Assembly: GCA_949299565.1 (NCBI GenBank) | Contig: OX437086.1 | Location: 742,919 to 791,560 of the forward strand | Source of the DNA: an uncultured Bacillota bacterium | GTDB taxonomy: Bacteria; Bacillota_I; Bacilli_A; RFN20; CAG-826 | DNA: 48,642 nt | Reading direction: 5' to 3' | Shown: positions 1 through 9,482 of the stretch, piece by piece | Layout of the letters: the number at the start of each line of letters is the position of its first letter | How positions within the stretch are numbered: the stretch's first letter is position 1 | Position numbers and translations under genes: made by a program | Notes under the pieces: model-generated | The model's input: only the letters and a program-made list of their open reading frames with translations | What the model was told of the DNA's origin: nothing | The model's database searches: none

Positions 1-824
1 CCATGGAAACGATCGATGATACAGTGCAGATAACGGAGGTCGACATCATCAAGACCCAGCTCATCGATTTTTAAAGCATTCAAGGCTTTTAAAGCCAATT
101 TTTCATCGATGATATCTAATCCTTCAAAGGAAGCAAAGTCGCGGACGCGTTTATAGATGCGATTGGCGATTCGCGGAGTTCCGCGGCTTCTAGTCGCTAA
201 TAAATAACAAGCTTTTTCATCGATCGGCATCTCTAAAACTTTCGCGGTCCTTTGAATTATTTGCTCAAGCTCTTCGACTTTATAAAAATCAATTTTTGCC
301 GAAATGCCGAAACGATCGCGGAGAGGAGAAGAAAGATCGCCGGCTCGCGTTGTCGCACCGACGAGCGTGAAAGGCGGCAAAGGCAAGTTCAATGATTTTG
401 CCATTCCATCGCGATTGATGAGAATCGTCAAAGTGAAATCCTCCATCGCGCTATACAAAACTTCTTCAACGACGCGCGGAAGACGATGAATCTCATCGAT
501 AAAAAGGACATCTCCGGCTTGTAATTCAGACAAAACAGCGGCTAAATCACCGGTTTTTTCGACTGACGGACCATTTATTACTTTAATTTTTCCATGCATT
601 TCGTTCGCGATGACATAAGCCAAAGTCGTTTTTCCAAGTCCCGGAGGACCATACAAAAGAACATGGTCAAGCGTCTCCTCACGCTTGCGGGCCGCGCCCA
701 TAAAAATCTCAAGGTTATGTTTTAATTCACTTTGCCCGATGTATTCTTTCAAACGCTGCGGACGCAATGTCGTTTCGCTTTTGAGATCAGCTTCTTCGCG
801 ATGGGCATCTAATAAGCGCGACAT
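1..824 (-). CDS. ruvB: Holliday junction branch-migration ATPase RuvB (3' part cut by window edge)
   Basis: RuvB is the hexameric AAA+ motor that, with RuvA, drives branch migration of Holliday junctions. Translating from the ATG at 822-824 gives [17 protein letters not shown], then [12 protein letters not shown], the Walker A region [12 protein letters not shown], Walker [11 protein letters not shown], sensor-type GATTRAGDL and the arginine-finger region [10 protein letters not shown], all RuvB hallmarks in the usual order. About 274 codons are visible and the C-terminal winged helix is lost past position 1. The start lies 3 nt after the ruvA stop, with GGAG upstream, so the two genes are cotranscribed and probably translationally coupled. 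No oddities were seen in the visible part. Confidence 0.97.
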   Translation of the reverse strand, partial: MSRLLDAHREEADLKSETTLRPQRLKEYIGQSELKHNLEIFMGAARKREETLDHVLLYGPPGLGKTTLAYVIANEMHGKIKVINGPSVEKTGDLAAVLSELQAGDVLFIDEIHRLPRVVEEVLYSAMEDFTLTILINRDGMAKSLNLPLPPFTLVGATTRAGDLSSPLRDRFGISAKIDFYKVEELEQIIQRTAKVLEMPIDEKACYLLATRSRGTPRIANRIYKRVRDFASFEGLDIIDEKLALKALNALKIDELGLDDVDLRYLHCIIDRFH

Positions 825-827
825 TCC

Positions 828-1391
828 CTACTCTCCTTTATGTAGATATTTCAAGGCTTGGCGAAGAATCTCTTGGTTGTTGAGATTTAATCCATCGACA
901 CGAGCCAAAGCATTATCGATCTCTTTGCCTTTAAAGCCTAATTCTAAAAGAGCCAAACGAACTTCTTCGAATTGACGCGGATTTCCTTTTTTGTCGCTTG
1001 AAGCTAAATGCCCTTTTAAATCAAGAATGATTTGGGAGGCCGCCTTAGCGCCAATGCCAGGCAGTTTCTTCAAATAGGCGGTGTTATTAGAAGCTATCGC
1101 TTTAAAAAGCAATTCAGGCGTTGTTTCGCGGAGAGCCATAATCGCCGTTTTTGGACCGATGCCTTTAACGCCGATAAGCGAAAGGAAAGCTTCGCGGTTA
1201 GCCTTGTCTTTAAATCCAACAAGGTAATGATCGTTTTCAGTATATATCTCGTGGCAATAAACAAGCACTTGATCGCCATAACGAAAGTCTTCAGGACGCG
1301 AGACCGTCAAAAGATAGCCGACGTCATGGACGTCGAGTGCGATTTCTTGCTCGAAAATCGCTGTAACTTCGCCTTTAAGAGAATAAATCAT
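828..1391 (-). CDS. ruvA: Holliday junction DNA helicase subunit RuvA
   Basis: RuvA is the junction-recognition subunit that loads RuvB. The 187-residue protein has the N-terminal OB-fold (MIYSLKGEVTAIFEQ), two helix-hairpin-helix motifs (GVKGIGPKTA near residue 73 and LPGIGAKAASQIILDLKG near 108) and a C-terminal domain III (LLELGFKGKEIDNAL) that contacts RuvB. Length is slightly under the usual 195-205. I see no Shine-Dalgarno sequence before the ATG. Instead the stop codon of a 28-codon reading frame (1397-1483) ends 5 nt upstream, so ruvA translation may depend on ribosomes finishing that frame. ruvB follows 3 nt downstream. Confidence 0.97.
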   Translation of the reverse strand: MIYSLKGEVTAIFEQEIALDVHDVGYLLTVSRPEDFRYGDQVLVYCHEIYTENDHYLVGFKDKANREAFLSLIGVKGIGPKTAIMALRETTPELLFKAIASNNTAYLKKLPGIGAKAASQIILDLKGHLASSDKKGNPRQFEEVRLALLELGFKGKEIDNALARVDGLNLNNQEILRQALKYLHKGE

Positions 1392-1396
1392 ACTGA

Positions 1397-1483
1397 CTAA
1401 TTGATTAAAACATGAAAAATGATCAAGAGAATGATGAGACCGCTAGTTAGAAATGCAAGATATGGCAGCAAGCGTTCTTTCAT
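1397..1483 (-). CDS. 28-residue single-span membrane microprotein upstream of ruvA
   Basis: The frame encodes MKERLLPYLAFLTSGLI followed by ILLIIFHVLIN: a short basic/polar start and one continuous hydrophobic helix of about 20 residues, with no known family that I recognise. The ATG is preceded by CGGAG at 5-nt spacing, a good ribosome-binding site, whereas the next gene (ruvA, 5 nt downstream) has none. It fills the gap between obgE and ruvA. It could be a genuine membrane microprotein or mainly a translation-coupling leader for ruvA. Support is compositional and contextual only. Confidence 0.55.
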   Translation of the reverse strand: MKERLLPYLAFLTSGLIILLIIFHVLIN

Positions 1484-1501
1484 CTAAACTCCGAATATAT
1501 T

Positions 1502-2767
1502 TTACTCGTAATACGTGCTAACAAAACTCCCAATTATCACTGTATCGCCCGGAGCAACGCCGGCTTCTTTCAGTTTGGCGTCTAAATCGTAACGTTCTAA
1601 GGCCTTTAAAAAGCGCTGAATTCCTTCTTCGGTTACAAAACTTGCACGTTTCAAGAGCTCAGTTACTGCTTTTCCTTCAACATGATATTCATGAGCTTTG
1701 TCTTTTTTTACAAGGAGCGGAGTTTCCTCCTCTTTAAATTCGTAAATTTGATATGCAGACGTCTCTTCTTCTTTTAAAGGGAAAGAGGGAGTCACATCGG
1801 CAAGATAACGTGCTTTAGATAAAATCTCATCTATGCCTTGGCGCGTATAAGAAGAAAGAGGAAAAGAAGCAAAACCCAATTTAGCGTCAAATTCTTTTTT
1901 TCGAGCCTCTGCAAATTCATCATCCATTTTGCTAGCGATCACCACTTCTGGTCGGTCTTCTAAATGAGCGCCATATTTCATCAATTCCTCGCGGATAATT
2001 TTATAACGCTCATATGGATTGTCTTCGCTCATCGAAACAAGATGCAAAAGAACCCGGCAACGTTCAGCGTGCCGCAAAAAGGCAAGTCCGAGTCCTTTTC
2101 CTTCGCTTGCCCCTTCAATAAGACCCGGTAAATCAGCAACGATATAGCGTTTCCCTTCATCGCTATAAAAAGTTCCGAGATTTGGAGAGATAGTCGTGAA
2201 AGGATAGTCGCCAGTCTCAACATTCGCGCGCGAAACGACGTTTAAAAAGGTGGATTTTCCGGCATTGGGAAAACCGATTAAACCAATATCAGCAATCGAT
2301 TTTAATTCTAAAAGGATTCGAAAACGCTCTCCCGGTTCACCGCCTTCAGCAAAACGAGGAATCCGACGCCGCGACGATTTAAAGGAGGCGTTGCCGCGTC
2401 CGCCGCGTCCGCCTTTTGCGACCAATAAGATTTCTCCTTCTTCTTTTAAGTCGCCGAGTAGAAAATGATCGCTTTCGCGAATTAGAAGCGTGCCGAGAGG
2501 AACATCGACATAAAGGTCAGCGCCTTGAAGACCGTTCATGTTTTTCTTCCCGCCTTTTTTTCCGTCTTCAGCGCGGAAGAGCTTTCCGTGCCGAAAGCGA
2601 TAAAGATTATTTAAATTGTGCGTAGCGCGGAAATAGACATGACCGCCGCGTCCGCCGTTTCCGCCATCGGGACCGCCATATTCAGTGTTTTTATCATGCA
2701 AAAAAGAGACAGCGCCATCGCCACCGCGTCCAGAAGCAACTTCAATAAGCGCGTGATCGATGAGCAT
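1502..2767 (-). CDS. obgE: Obg/CgtA GTPase, 50S ribosome assembly and stress GTPase
   Basis: Obg is an essential large GTPase of late 50S assembly. The 421-residue product has the glycine-rich Obg fold at residues 1-158 (VASGRGGDGAVSF, GGPDGGNGGRGG), the G domain with G1 GFPNAGKST near 168 and G3 DLPGLIEGAS near 215, and a C-terminal OCT domain from about 340 to the end. The G4 element reads SKMD near 279 instead of the usual NKxD, an Asn-to-Ser change in the guanine-binding loop. The ATG overlaps the glycosyltransferase stop by one base (TAATG), so the pair is translationally coupled. Confidence 0.97.
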   Translation of the reverse strand: MLIDHALIEVASGRGGDGAVSFLHDKNTEYGGPDGGNGGRGGHVYFRATHNLNNLYRFRHGKLFRAEDGKKGGKKNMNGLQGADLYVDVPLGTLLIRESDHFLLGDLKEEGEILLVAKGGRGGRGNASFKSSRRRIPRFAEGGEPGERFRILLELKSIADIGLIGFPNAGKSTFLNVVSRANVETGDYPFTTISPNLGTFYSDEGKRYIVADLPGLIEGASEGKGLGLAFLRHAERCRVLLHLVSMSEDNPYERYKIIREELMKYGAHLEDRPEVVIASKMDDEFAEARKKEFDAKLGFASFPLSSYTRQGIDEILSKARYLADVTPSFPLKEEETSAYQIYEFKEEETPLLVKKDKAHEYHVEGKAVTELLKRASFVTEEGIQRFLKALERYDLDAKLKEAGVAPGDTVIIGSFVSTYYE

Positions 2768-3528
2768 TATTTAAGTTCCTCCAGCTCTATTTTCTCTTCA
2801 GCGGTCAATATGTAATTCTTCTTGTTCCGTTGAATTTTTCTTAAATCTTTCACGAAAAGACGACTGCTTTTAAAAGGGTGACCGATTGTTGAAGATGGAT
2901 AATCAGTCCAACGGCAAGGGATTTCCAAAACGCGATAATCGTTCAAGAAAAGGAAATATAAATATTCAACATCAAAAGCAAAGCCGTCGATAATCTGTTT
3001 CTCCGCCATTTTTTTCGCAACTGACGTTTTGAATGCTTTAAAACCGCACTGCGTGTCAGTAATGCCTTTAAATTTGAATTTGTGCCTGATCAAAGAACGA
3101 GAAACGCGCCCCATCAAGCGTCTCAAAAATCCTTGCTCGCCAAGAATTAGACTTCCTTCATGATGACGAGAAGCGATAATCGCCTCGTAATCATCAATGT
3201 AGGGCAATAATGTTTGGAAAGCATCAAGGTCAGTCGCAAGGTCAGTATCCATAAAGACGAACCAATCGCTTTCAGCCTCTTCAATTAAGCGTTTGACGTT
3301 ATGACCTTTGCCGCTATGACCCTGATATGTTAAAAAACGGACCTTTTCGGGAAGACGAGCTTTCACTTGTTCAAGCGCTTTTTGATTCGGTTCATCAGAC
3401 CCGTCAGAACAGACGAGAATCTCGTAATCAATGCCCAAAGAATCAAAATAGGGAACAAGGTGTTCTTCGAGATTTTGAATCAAGAGAGCCGTTTGATTCA
3501 TTGTTGGAATAGCAATAGTAAAACGCAT
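2767..3528 (-). CDS. Family 2 glycosyltransferase, dolichyl-phosphate glucosyltransferase-like
   Basis: This 253-residue GT-A enzyme starts with the family 2 fold (FTIAIPTMNQ, then EILVCSDGSDEPN) and has the metal/nucleotide DxD motif as DTDL at residues 94-97. The DTQCGFKAF stretch near 158 is characteristic of the dolichyl/polyprenyl-phosphate glucosyltransferase (ALG5/DPG-synthase-like) branch. It probably moves a hexose from an NDP-sugar to a lipid carrier or diacylglycerol at the inner membrane face. It lacks the C-terminal membrane helices of some relatives. It is the first gene of the GT-obgE-microprotein-ruvAB unit. No ribosome-binding site precedes the ATG, but a -10-like box does (see promoter). 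The exact acceptor cannot be read from sequence. Confidence 0.85.
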   Translation of the reverse strand: MRFTIAIPTMNQTALLIQNLEEHLVPYFDSLGIDYEILVCSDGSDEPNQKALEQVKARLPEKVRFLTYQGHSGKGHNVKRLIEEAESDWFVFMDTDLATDLDAFQTLLPYIDDYEAIIASRHHEGSLILGEQGFLRRLMGRVSRSLIRHKFKFKGITDTQCGFKAFKTSVAKKMAEKQIIDGFAFDVEYLYFLFLNDYRVLEIPCRWTDYPSSTIGHPFKSSRLFVKDLRKIQRNKKNYILTAEEKIELEELK

Positions 3529-3537
3529 AACACTGAA

Positions 3538-3546
3538 AATATACCA
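3538..3546 (-). promoter_or_regulatory. Extended -10 promoter, probably giving a leaderless glycosyltransferase mRNA
   Basis: On the minus strand TGG-TATATT (extended -10, 5 of 6 matches to TATAAT) ends 9 nt before the glycosyltransferase ATG. The -35 region is poor, as tolerated for TGn promoters. Initiation 6-7 nt after the box would leave 2-3 nt of leader, and no Shine-Dalgarno sequence is present. It sits just after the terminator of the starch operon, so a new start is needed here. Confidence 0.5.
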
Positions 3547-3548
3547 TA

Positions 3549-3584
3549 GTGAGAGAAAGAAAGCGCCCCTTTCGAAGCGCTTTC
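3549..3584 (-). terminator. Rho-independent terminator of the starch operon
   Basis: An 8-bp stem GAAAGCGC / GCGCTTTC (3577-3584 with 3559-3566) closes a 10-nt loop and is followed on the minus strand by TTTCTCTC. It lies 9 nt after the stop codon of the last amylase gene. Confidence 0.8.
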
Positions 3585-3593
3585 CCGATTCTT

Positions 3594-6317
3594 TTATAAC
3601 TTGATTGCAATAGCTGATAGAGGCGGAATTCGCGTCAAAGTCGCTCCGTTATAAGAAGCAGCCACTTCACCAGTGAATCCGGCATCAAGCGTTGCCGTCG
3701 GCGAGAAATTGATGACGATGCTGTAACTTTCAGCACCGAGAGTTCTTTGAAAGTTGAAAACGTAATCAACTTGTTGATTGTTGACTTTCCAATCATAAGC
3801 AACATAGTTGCCACGAATGAGCGTTTGAGAGGCTGATTTCAAAGTCGCAAAATCTTGAATCGCCAGATAATGCTCGCTAGTTGCCGCTTCATCAGCTGAA
3901 ACAACAAGCGAAGAAGCGTTGATTTCATCCCATTCTACAGCAACGCCAGAACCAGTGACGCCATAACCCGTTGTCATCGAGCCATCGCCGACTGCGCCGT
4001 CCTCGACCCACTTCATCGGTTGACGATAGGCCAAATCCGCGTAATCGCTGTTGCCGTTTTGTCCTTCCTTGAAGTTTCCAGTCATCCCCAGTTCATCGCC
4101 GTAATAAATCCAAGTCAATCCCGGAAGCATTAATTCCGCGATTTCAACTAAGGTGGCGCTTTGGAGATAACTATCATAATTTGTAGGAGTTAGATTGCCT
4201 TGCGCTTGAATTCCACTGCTATCGCCAGTTCCAGCCACTCGATTGATGCAACGCGCAATATCGTGGTTAGACGTAAAACTGCCCATTAAAGTTGAGAAAC
4301 CCTCATCATCAGTAGGCAAGTCTCCACCCGTGCGATACTGATTATATGAACGCATGACGTGATATAAATCCCAGTTCCCGTTATAGCGGAGAGCTTCTGT
4401 TGAACCAGAAATTCCAGCATCGCCGCCAATTTCGGAATCGGGATCATACATTGAGCCGTAAGCACCGGAAATCCCGCTCCACCAAGCAACAGCCGTTCCG
4501 ATGCTCCCGTTTCGCGCGTGAGCAGCAGCGCTTGTCAAATTGAAATAAGAATAGAAGTCGAAAAGAGAATCGAACCCTTCATAGAAAGGCGCGACATGAT
4601 AGGCATGGCCATCAAAATTCTCGCCGACTAAGAAGCAATTCGGATAATCTTTTTTCACTTCGCTATTGAAATAACGCCAGAAATTCAAATTCTTCGTTAA
4701 ATTGGAACTATAATCTTGTCTTTCACCTTCGCTATTCGTTGAGCGATCGTTGATGATGGTGTCGCCGCTATCAGCTTCCACCTCATCGTTCATATAAATA
4801 TGTTTGACCGCATCGACACGGAAGCCATCGACGCCGATTGAGCACCATGTCTTAGCCATGCTGACGACCGCTTCGCGAGTTGGAATGTAAGAGAAATTAA
4901 GTTCCGGCATCGAAGAACCGAACTTTGCGTAATAGCTATAAGGATGCGAACCATACGGATACCAAAATTTATCTTCGTTGATGTTAGTAGAATTCGTCTC
5001 GTGGTTGCCCCATTGATAATAGCCGCGATATTCTTCATCAAGTTGAGCCGATCTGATGAACCAATTATTTGAAGTCGAGGTATGATTGAGGACTAAGTCC
5101 ATGATAACAGCCATTCCCCTTTCGTGCGCGCCATCCAATAAATCTTTATAGTCTTCCATTGCTGTGGCGCTCGTTACGCGTCCCCCAGAAAGAGCGTTTG
5201 GCGAAACGCTGGAGCCAAACTTTGGATCAACCTGCGTGTAATCGGAAATGTCGTAACCGTGATAAGAATCGCTCAATTGAATCGGCGTTAACCACAGGAC
5301 GTTGACGCCAAGTTCCTGAATGTAATCAAGCTTTTGAGTAATTCCATAAATATCGCCGAAACCATCACCATCAGAATCGGCAAAAGAAGAAACCATGATC
5401 TGATAACCGACGCCCGCTCCGTTTTCTAAATAATTCACCGGAGTTTCGCTTTCGCCCTTAAGGAAAAGCGGCGAAGTTTCAGCAAGCGCTTCTTCTTGAT
5501 TCCAATCGACATTATCATAACGACTATCGCCATAGGTAACGTTAGTTCCATCATCGTTTGCAAACGGATCCTCAATTTCAACAGAAGGCAAGGGACTCGG
5601 CGACTGAACGTTATCTTCTGAGACGAAAACGTGATATGAAGTCGAGCCATCTGCATTCGCAAAAGCGTAGTCAGCAAGAGCGACCCTTAAATCGCCGCCG
5701 TCGTTTGTCCAGAAACCACTGCCGGAAACCCTGGTCGAAGATTTGACAATCTGGAGTCCGATCCGCGTGCAAATCTCATTATTGTGCATGTAAGAGACGA
5801 CATCGCCGCCGATTGTTCGCGTGCTAGCATCCCAGCCGCCATCGTAAGTCTCCGTTAAATCAATGTCGATATAGGCACCGCCGATCGGATCGACAACCGC
5901 ATCGCCTGTCGCGCTGAGTTTATCGCTAGAAGTTGTTCGTCCAACCCAATCGAATTTAGCGCCTTCGCCCGAACGCGGGGCATTTTGAAAGGCCCAAACA
6001 TCCCAGTCGCTATAAGAAGACGGCTGATTGTCATGCCGACGATAATGATAATAAAGATGATCAGCTTCAGAAGTCTCAGAAAGTTCTTGAAGATATTCCT
6101 CTATTTCTTGACTCGTATAGGCACTGCTTGTCGAAGAATTTGAACTTTGACCACCTGTAGAACTCGTAGAAGAACTGGAACTAGAATCTTGATTGCTAGA
6201 ACTCTCACTGCTAAATGATGTTGAATCGCTAACACTTGAACTGTCTGCACCTCCACCGCAAGAAGTAAGAGCAAGCAAAAGGGCAGTACTCAAGCCAAAG
6301 ATTATTTTCCTTTTCAT
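3594..6317 (-). CDS. Alpha-amylase-family (GH13) surface lipoprotein with CBM41-like domain
   Basis: This is a 907-residue secreted enzyme. The signal peptide ends in lipobox LTSC (Cys20), and a Ser-rich linker of about 45 residues tethers it to the membrane. Residues about 85-240 resemble a CBM41 alpha-glucan-binding module (LYYHYRRHDNQ, then SDWDVWAF). The GH13 barrel begins at GVGYQIMVSSFADSDGDGFG. It carries region I DLVLNHT near 407, region II GFRVDAVKH near 500 (nucleophile Asp), region III VGENFDG near 566 (acid/base Glu) and region IV TSNHD near 684, so the catalytic triad is intact. It should hydrolyse alpha-1,4 links in starch or maltodextrin outside the cell. It is the last gene of the malEFG operon, 17 nt after the pullulanase gene and before a terminator. 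A neopullulanase-like specificity is possible. Confidence 0.92.
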   Translation of the reverse strand: MKRKIIFGLSTALLLALTSCGGGADSSSVSDSTSFSSESSSNQDSSSSSSTSSTGGQSSNSSTSSAYTSQEIEEYLQELSETSEADHLYYHYRRHDNQPSSYSDWDVWAFQNAPRSGEGAKFDWVGRTTSSDKLSATGDAVVDPIGGAYIDIDLTETYDGGWDASTRTIGGDVVSYMHNNEICTRIGLQIVKSSTRVSGSGFWTNDGGDLRVALADYAFANADGSTSYHVFVSEDNVQSPSPLPSVEIEDPFANDDGTNVTYGDSRYDNVDWNQEEALAETSPLFLKGESETPVNYLENGAGVGYQIMVSSFADSDGDGFGDIYGITQKLDYIQELGVNVLWLTPIQLSDSYHGYDISDYTQVDPKFGSSVSPNALSGGRVTSATAMEDYKDLLDGAHERGMAVIMDLVLNHTSTSNNWFIRSAQLDEEYRGYYQWGNHETNSTNINEDKFWYPYGSHPYSYYAKFGSSMPELNFSYIPTREAVVSMAKTWCSIGVDGFRVDAVKHIYMNDEVEADSGDTIINDRSTNSEGERQDYSSNLTKNLNFWRYFNSEVKKDYPNCFLVGENFDGHAYHVAPFYEGFDSLFDFYSYFNLTSAAAHARNGSIGTAVAWWSGISGAYGSMYDPDSEIGGDAGISGSTEALRYNGNWDLYHVMRSYNQYRTGGDLPTDDEGFSTLMGSFTSNHDIARCINRVAGTGDSSGIQAQGNLTPTNYDSYLQSATLVEIAELMLPGLTWIYYGDELGMTGNFKEGQNGNSDYADLAYRQPMKWVEDGAVGDGSMTTGYGVTGSGVAVEWDEINASSLVVSADEAATSEHYLAIQDFATLKSASQTLIRGNYVAYDWKVNNQQVDYVFNFQRTLGAESYSIVINFSPTATLDAGFTGEVAASYNGATLTRIPPLSAIAIKL

Positions 6318-6334
6318 TTAAAATGTTCTTTCTT

Positions 6335-9300
6335 TTATGAAATACGACGAACAATCATCATCTGATATTCGCTGACATCAATCGTATTGCTCGCGCCGAC
6401 GCTGATTGTTGAACCAGCCTCAGCAGTTGTTGAATAAAGAACCTCTAATTGTCCTTGACCCATTCCTAAACTTCGCGTTTCTCCGTTCATCCGTCCGCCA
6501 AGAACAACATAAACATCGTTTCCGCCGCTTGGCATCTTCGAGAATTCTGTTTGAACGGCGAGAACTTCACGATAACCGCCGCTTGTTAACGGACTGACCA
6601 TATCATCCCAACAACGCGTATATTTGAGTTCAGTGCCCCAGTCGCTTGTGTAAGAGCCTTGAATCGTATCGTAATCAACACCTAAAATTCCTTCATCAAG
6701 AAGTCTTGCCCGTGTTTGGCACGCCTCAGCGTATTTATCAAAATAATCTTTGAATTCAGCTTTCCGATCCCATTTGTAGGAGTTGACAGCGTCGCCATAG
6801 GCATAAGAATTGCGGATGAGACGGACGTTATCGTCAACTGTCACGTAATCATTTTCTTCAATCGCGTCCCAATAAGGATCACCTTCATACATCAATTTTT
6901 GTCTGAGAATTTCTTCTCCGCCATGAATGAAGGCAATGCCTTGCGACATCAAGACGAAGGCAGTAGTCGCTAATGTTGCCTCTTTGACGCCGGGATTTTC
7001 ATCAGTAGAAGCGCCGTTACCAGCGTAATAACAATAATTCAGTTGATCATAAAGCGTGTAATTATCGTGGCAAGAGACATAATTGACAGTCTGATCCGGA
7101 TAAGAATTGACCGGAACTTCATTTTGCGTCATGTGGCGATTTTCACCTAAATAAACGGTAGCTGCGTTATAGAGAGTATCGGGATTTAAATCGTTGGCGC
7201 CTTGTGACATAAAACCATAAGAAGGCGCAACGCTGCCCCATGTTGTATTGCCTTTTAAGCCATCGCGTCCGCAGTCATTGAAAACGCCGACACTGCCCTT
7301 GCCGTTATCAGCAAGATCGCGATATGCATTGTAGATGCCCGCCTGCGTGTCGCTTGGAGAACCTGAACCTCTCCAACCCTCACCATAGACTACAATCTCC
7401 GGATCAATATCATATAGGGCATCTTTTACATCACGCATTGTGGATGTCTCAATACAACCCATAAGGTCGAAGCGGAATCCTTTGATTCCATATTCTTCAG
7501 CCCAGAAACAAACAGAATCAACAACAAAGCGCGAAGCCATCAAACGTTCTGTATTAAAGGTATTATGAACGCCTGTTTCATCGATATAAGAGCCATCCTC
7601 AGCTACTTTAAAATAGTAACGCGGCATCAATTTGTTAAAAGCGTTATTGCCAACGCTCGACATATGATTATAGACAACATCCATAATCGTACGGATGCCG
7701 TTATCAGCTAAAATTTGAACAAGTTCTTTATATTCAAGCATTCTTTGAGTTGCCGAATAAGGATCGCTTGAGTAAGAACCTTCGACAACGTTGAAGTTCC
7801 ACGGATTGTAACCCCAGTTATATCCAGGGAGAGTTGAAGTCACTTCGCCGTTGACGGTTTGATAGATTGTTCGTTCATCATTATCTTGGTCAAAAACCGG
7901 TAAAAGTTGAACGGCGTTCACTCCTAATTCAAGAAGCGAATCAAAGCCCGTAGATACTCCAGCGTAACTTGTGCCGGATTCAACGAAAGCGGGATATGTT
8001 CCGCGCGGATTGTTCTCATTAGAAACCCAAGTTTCATCGATTGTGAAATCGCGAATATGGACTTCATAAACGGTCAAATTATTCGGACTGTCAAGCGGAT
8101 AGTCAGTAGCTAAGCCGGCAACTGATTCACGGAAACCGGAAGGATCGGTTGCTGAAAGTTGTTCGGGCGTCAAAATCGCGGCGCGTTGCCCGTTGATACC
8201 GGTGCTGATCGCATAAGGATCAACAAGTTCAACCGTTCCGCCGGCGACAATCGCTTCAATCGTGTAATAACGGTATAAACTGAGTTGTCTAGGATTCGTC
8301 AAAACCCAGACGCCGTGATCGCTCAAAGTCATCGGAACAGTCGTTCCGTTATCACTGCCATAAATTTCATATTCACGTTGTGCAAGGCTGTTCGGGGTTC
8401 CCGAATAATAAAGGTGAATTGAAACGCTAGAGGCGACAGGCGACCAAACTTTGAAGGTCGGAACGTCACCATCCCAAGAAACGCCTAAATCATCGCCGTC
8501 ATAAGTGTAATCGCTAATGAATTTCGGATCGTCATAAAGAAGGTCGAAAGTGGCGCCTAATGTTTTCGTAAGCGATGGATTGCTGCTCATCCGGGCTTCA
8601 AGGATATAGTCAGTATTCATGGCAATATCTTCAGTGAAGGTAATATCAAATTCTTTCGCGTTTGGTGAACCCGAGGCGAGAAGATAGTCATTCTTATGTC
8701 GAGTTTGATCTAGAGAATCCATCAAATAATACGATTGATCGAAACCGTATAAATCATAAGAAGAAACGATACCAATCTCTTCATCCGGACGACCGTCATC
8801 TTGACCTGTTCCCTCGACGTGAAGCGTTCGCCAATCAGTGAATGATAAGGAGCCGATGCGATCGCCGAGCGCAAGTTCACGGGCATGGGTGGCCGCTACT
8901 TGATTGCCACCGATATCATAAGCGTAAATCGTGATTAATTCACGTCCATCAGAGTCGGTTGTCACGTTCGAATAAAAATCATCCAAAGAGCAAACGACAT
9001 CCTGACTTTGATCGGCCCAAGTTCCAGCCATCTTGATGATGAAAGAAATTGAAGTGTGGTAAGTCGTTGACCATGGAGCCTCGCTGAAATCGATATCCTT
9101 ATAAACGCCATAGGCGTCCGGCTCGGTTTGATTGTCGAATTCTAATTCGCCGATAATTTTGCCGTCGACATCATTATCCCAAACCCAAAGGCGACGGTTC
9201 GCATAGTCTGAAGTATCATTGTGATAATAAATGCGCACCGTTCCTTGCCAGTTTTCCGGAAGCGGCGTTTCAACCGGAGGCTCTTCAATAGTCGAAGAAG

Positions 9301-9457
9301 AGTCGCTTCCGCCACTCGTCGTTGAACTATCGCTCATGCTGCTAGAATTCGAATCATTAAAAGAACTAGAAGCACTGCTACTTATGTCTTGGCCGTTACA
9401 TCCGCTTAAAACTAATGCGAGAATGGCCGAAGATAAAGCCAATACCTTTCCTTTCAT
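6335..9457 (-). CDS. Type I pullulanase surface lipoprotein (GH13, CBM41-CBM48)
   Basis: This 1040-residue protein cuts alpha-1,6 branches of starch or pullulan at the cell surface. The lipobox is LSGC (Cys20), followed by a Ser/Gly/Thr linker. A CBM41 module follows (TVRIYYHNDTSDY near 75), then intermediate beta domains and a CBM48-like module (TFKVWSPVASSVSIHL near 340). The type I pullulanase signature YNWGYNP is present. The GH13 motifs are region I DVVYNH near 590, II GFRFDLMGC near 662, III VYGEGW near 692 and IV SCHDNYTLYD near 795, giving a complete triad. The gene is preceded by GGGGG before AAAT-ATG and follows the 550-residue amylase by 25 nt. It is paralogous to the pullulanase at 16648-19338 but longer. 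Confidence 0.95.
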   Translation of the reverse strand: MKGKVLALSSAILALVLSGCNGQDISSSASSSFNDSNSSSMSDSSTTSGGSDSSSTIEEPPVETPLPENWQGTVRIYYHNDTSDYANRRLWVWDNDVDGKIIGELEFDNQTEPDAYGVYKDIDFSEAPWSTTYHTSISFIIKMAGTWADQSQDVVCSLDDFYSNVTTDSDGRELITIYAYDIGGNQVAATHARELALGDRIGSLSFTDWRTLHVEGTGQDDGRPDEEIGIVSSYDLYGFDQSYYLMDSLDQTRHKNDYLLASGSPNAKEFDITFTEDIAMNTDYILEARMSSNPSLTKTLGATFDLLYDDPKFISDYTYDGDDLGVSWDGDVPTFKVWSPVASSVSIHLYYSGTPNSLAQREYEIYGSDNGTTVPMTLSDHGVWVLTNPRQLSLYRYYTIEAIVAGGTVELVDPYAISTGINGQRAAILTPEQLSATDPSGFRESVAGLATDYPLDSPNNLTVYEVHIRDFTIDETWVSNENNPRGTYPAFVESGTSYAGVSTGFDSLLELGVNAVQLLPVFDQDNDERTIYQTVNGEVTSTLPGYNWGYNPWNFNVVEGSYSSDPYSATQRMLEYKELVQILADNGIRTIMDVVYNHMSSVGNNAFNKLMPRYYFKVAEDGSYIDETGVHNTFNTERLMASRFVVDSVCFWAEEYGIKGFRFDLMGCIETSTMRDVKDALYDIDPEIVVYGEGWRGSGSPSDTQAGIYNAYRDLADNGKGSVGVFNDCGRDGLKGNTTWGSVAPSYGFMSQGANDLNPDTLYNAATVYLGENRHMTQNEVPVNSYPDQTVNYVSCHDNYTLYDQLNYCYYAGNGASTDENPGVKEATLATTAFVLMSQGIAFIHGGEEILRQKLMYEGDPYWDAIEENDYVTVDDNVRLIRNSYAYGDAVNSYKWDRKAEFKDYFDKYAEACQTRARLLDEGILGVDYDTIQGSYTSDWGTELKYTRCWDDMVSPLTSGGYREVLAVQTEFSKMPSGGNDVYVVLGGRMNGETRSLGMGQGQLEVLYSTTAEAGSTISVGASNTIDVSEYQMMIVRRIS

Positions 9458-9482
9458 ATTTCCCCCTTTTTTATTTAAGTAT

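Noticed and set aside
1032-1400. 122-codon plus-strand reading frame
   Set aside because: Antisense to ruvA and the 28-aa microprotein; no recognisable domain.
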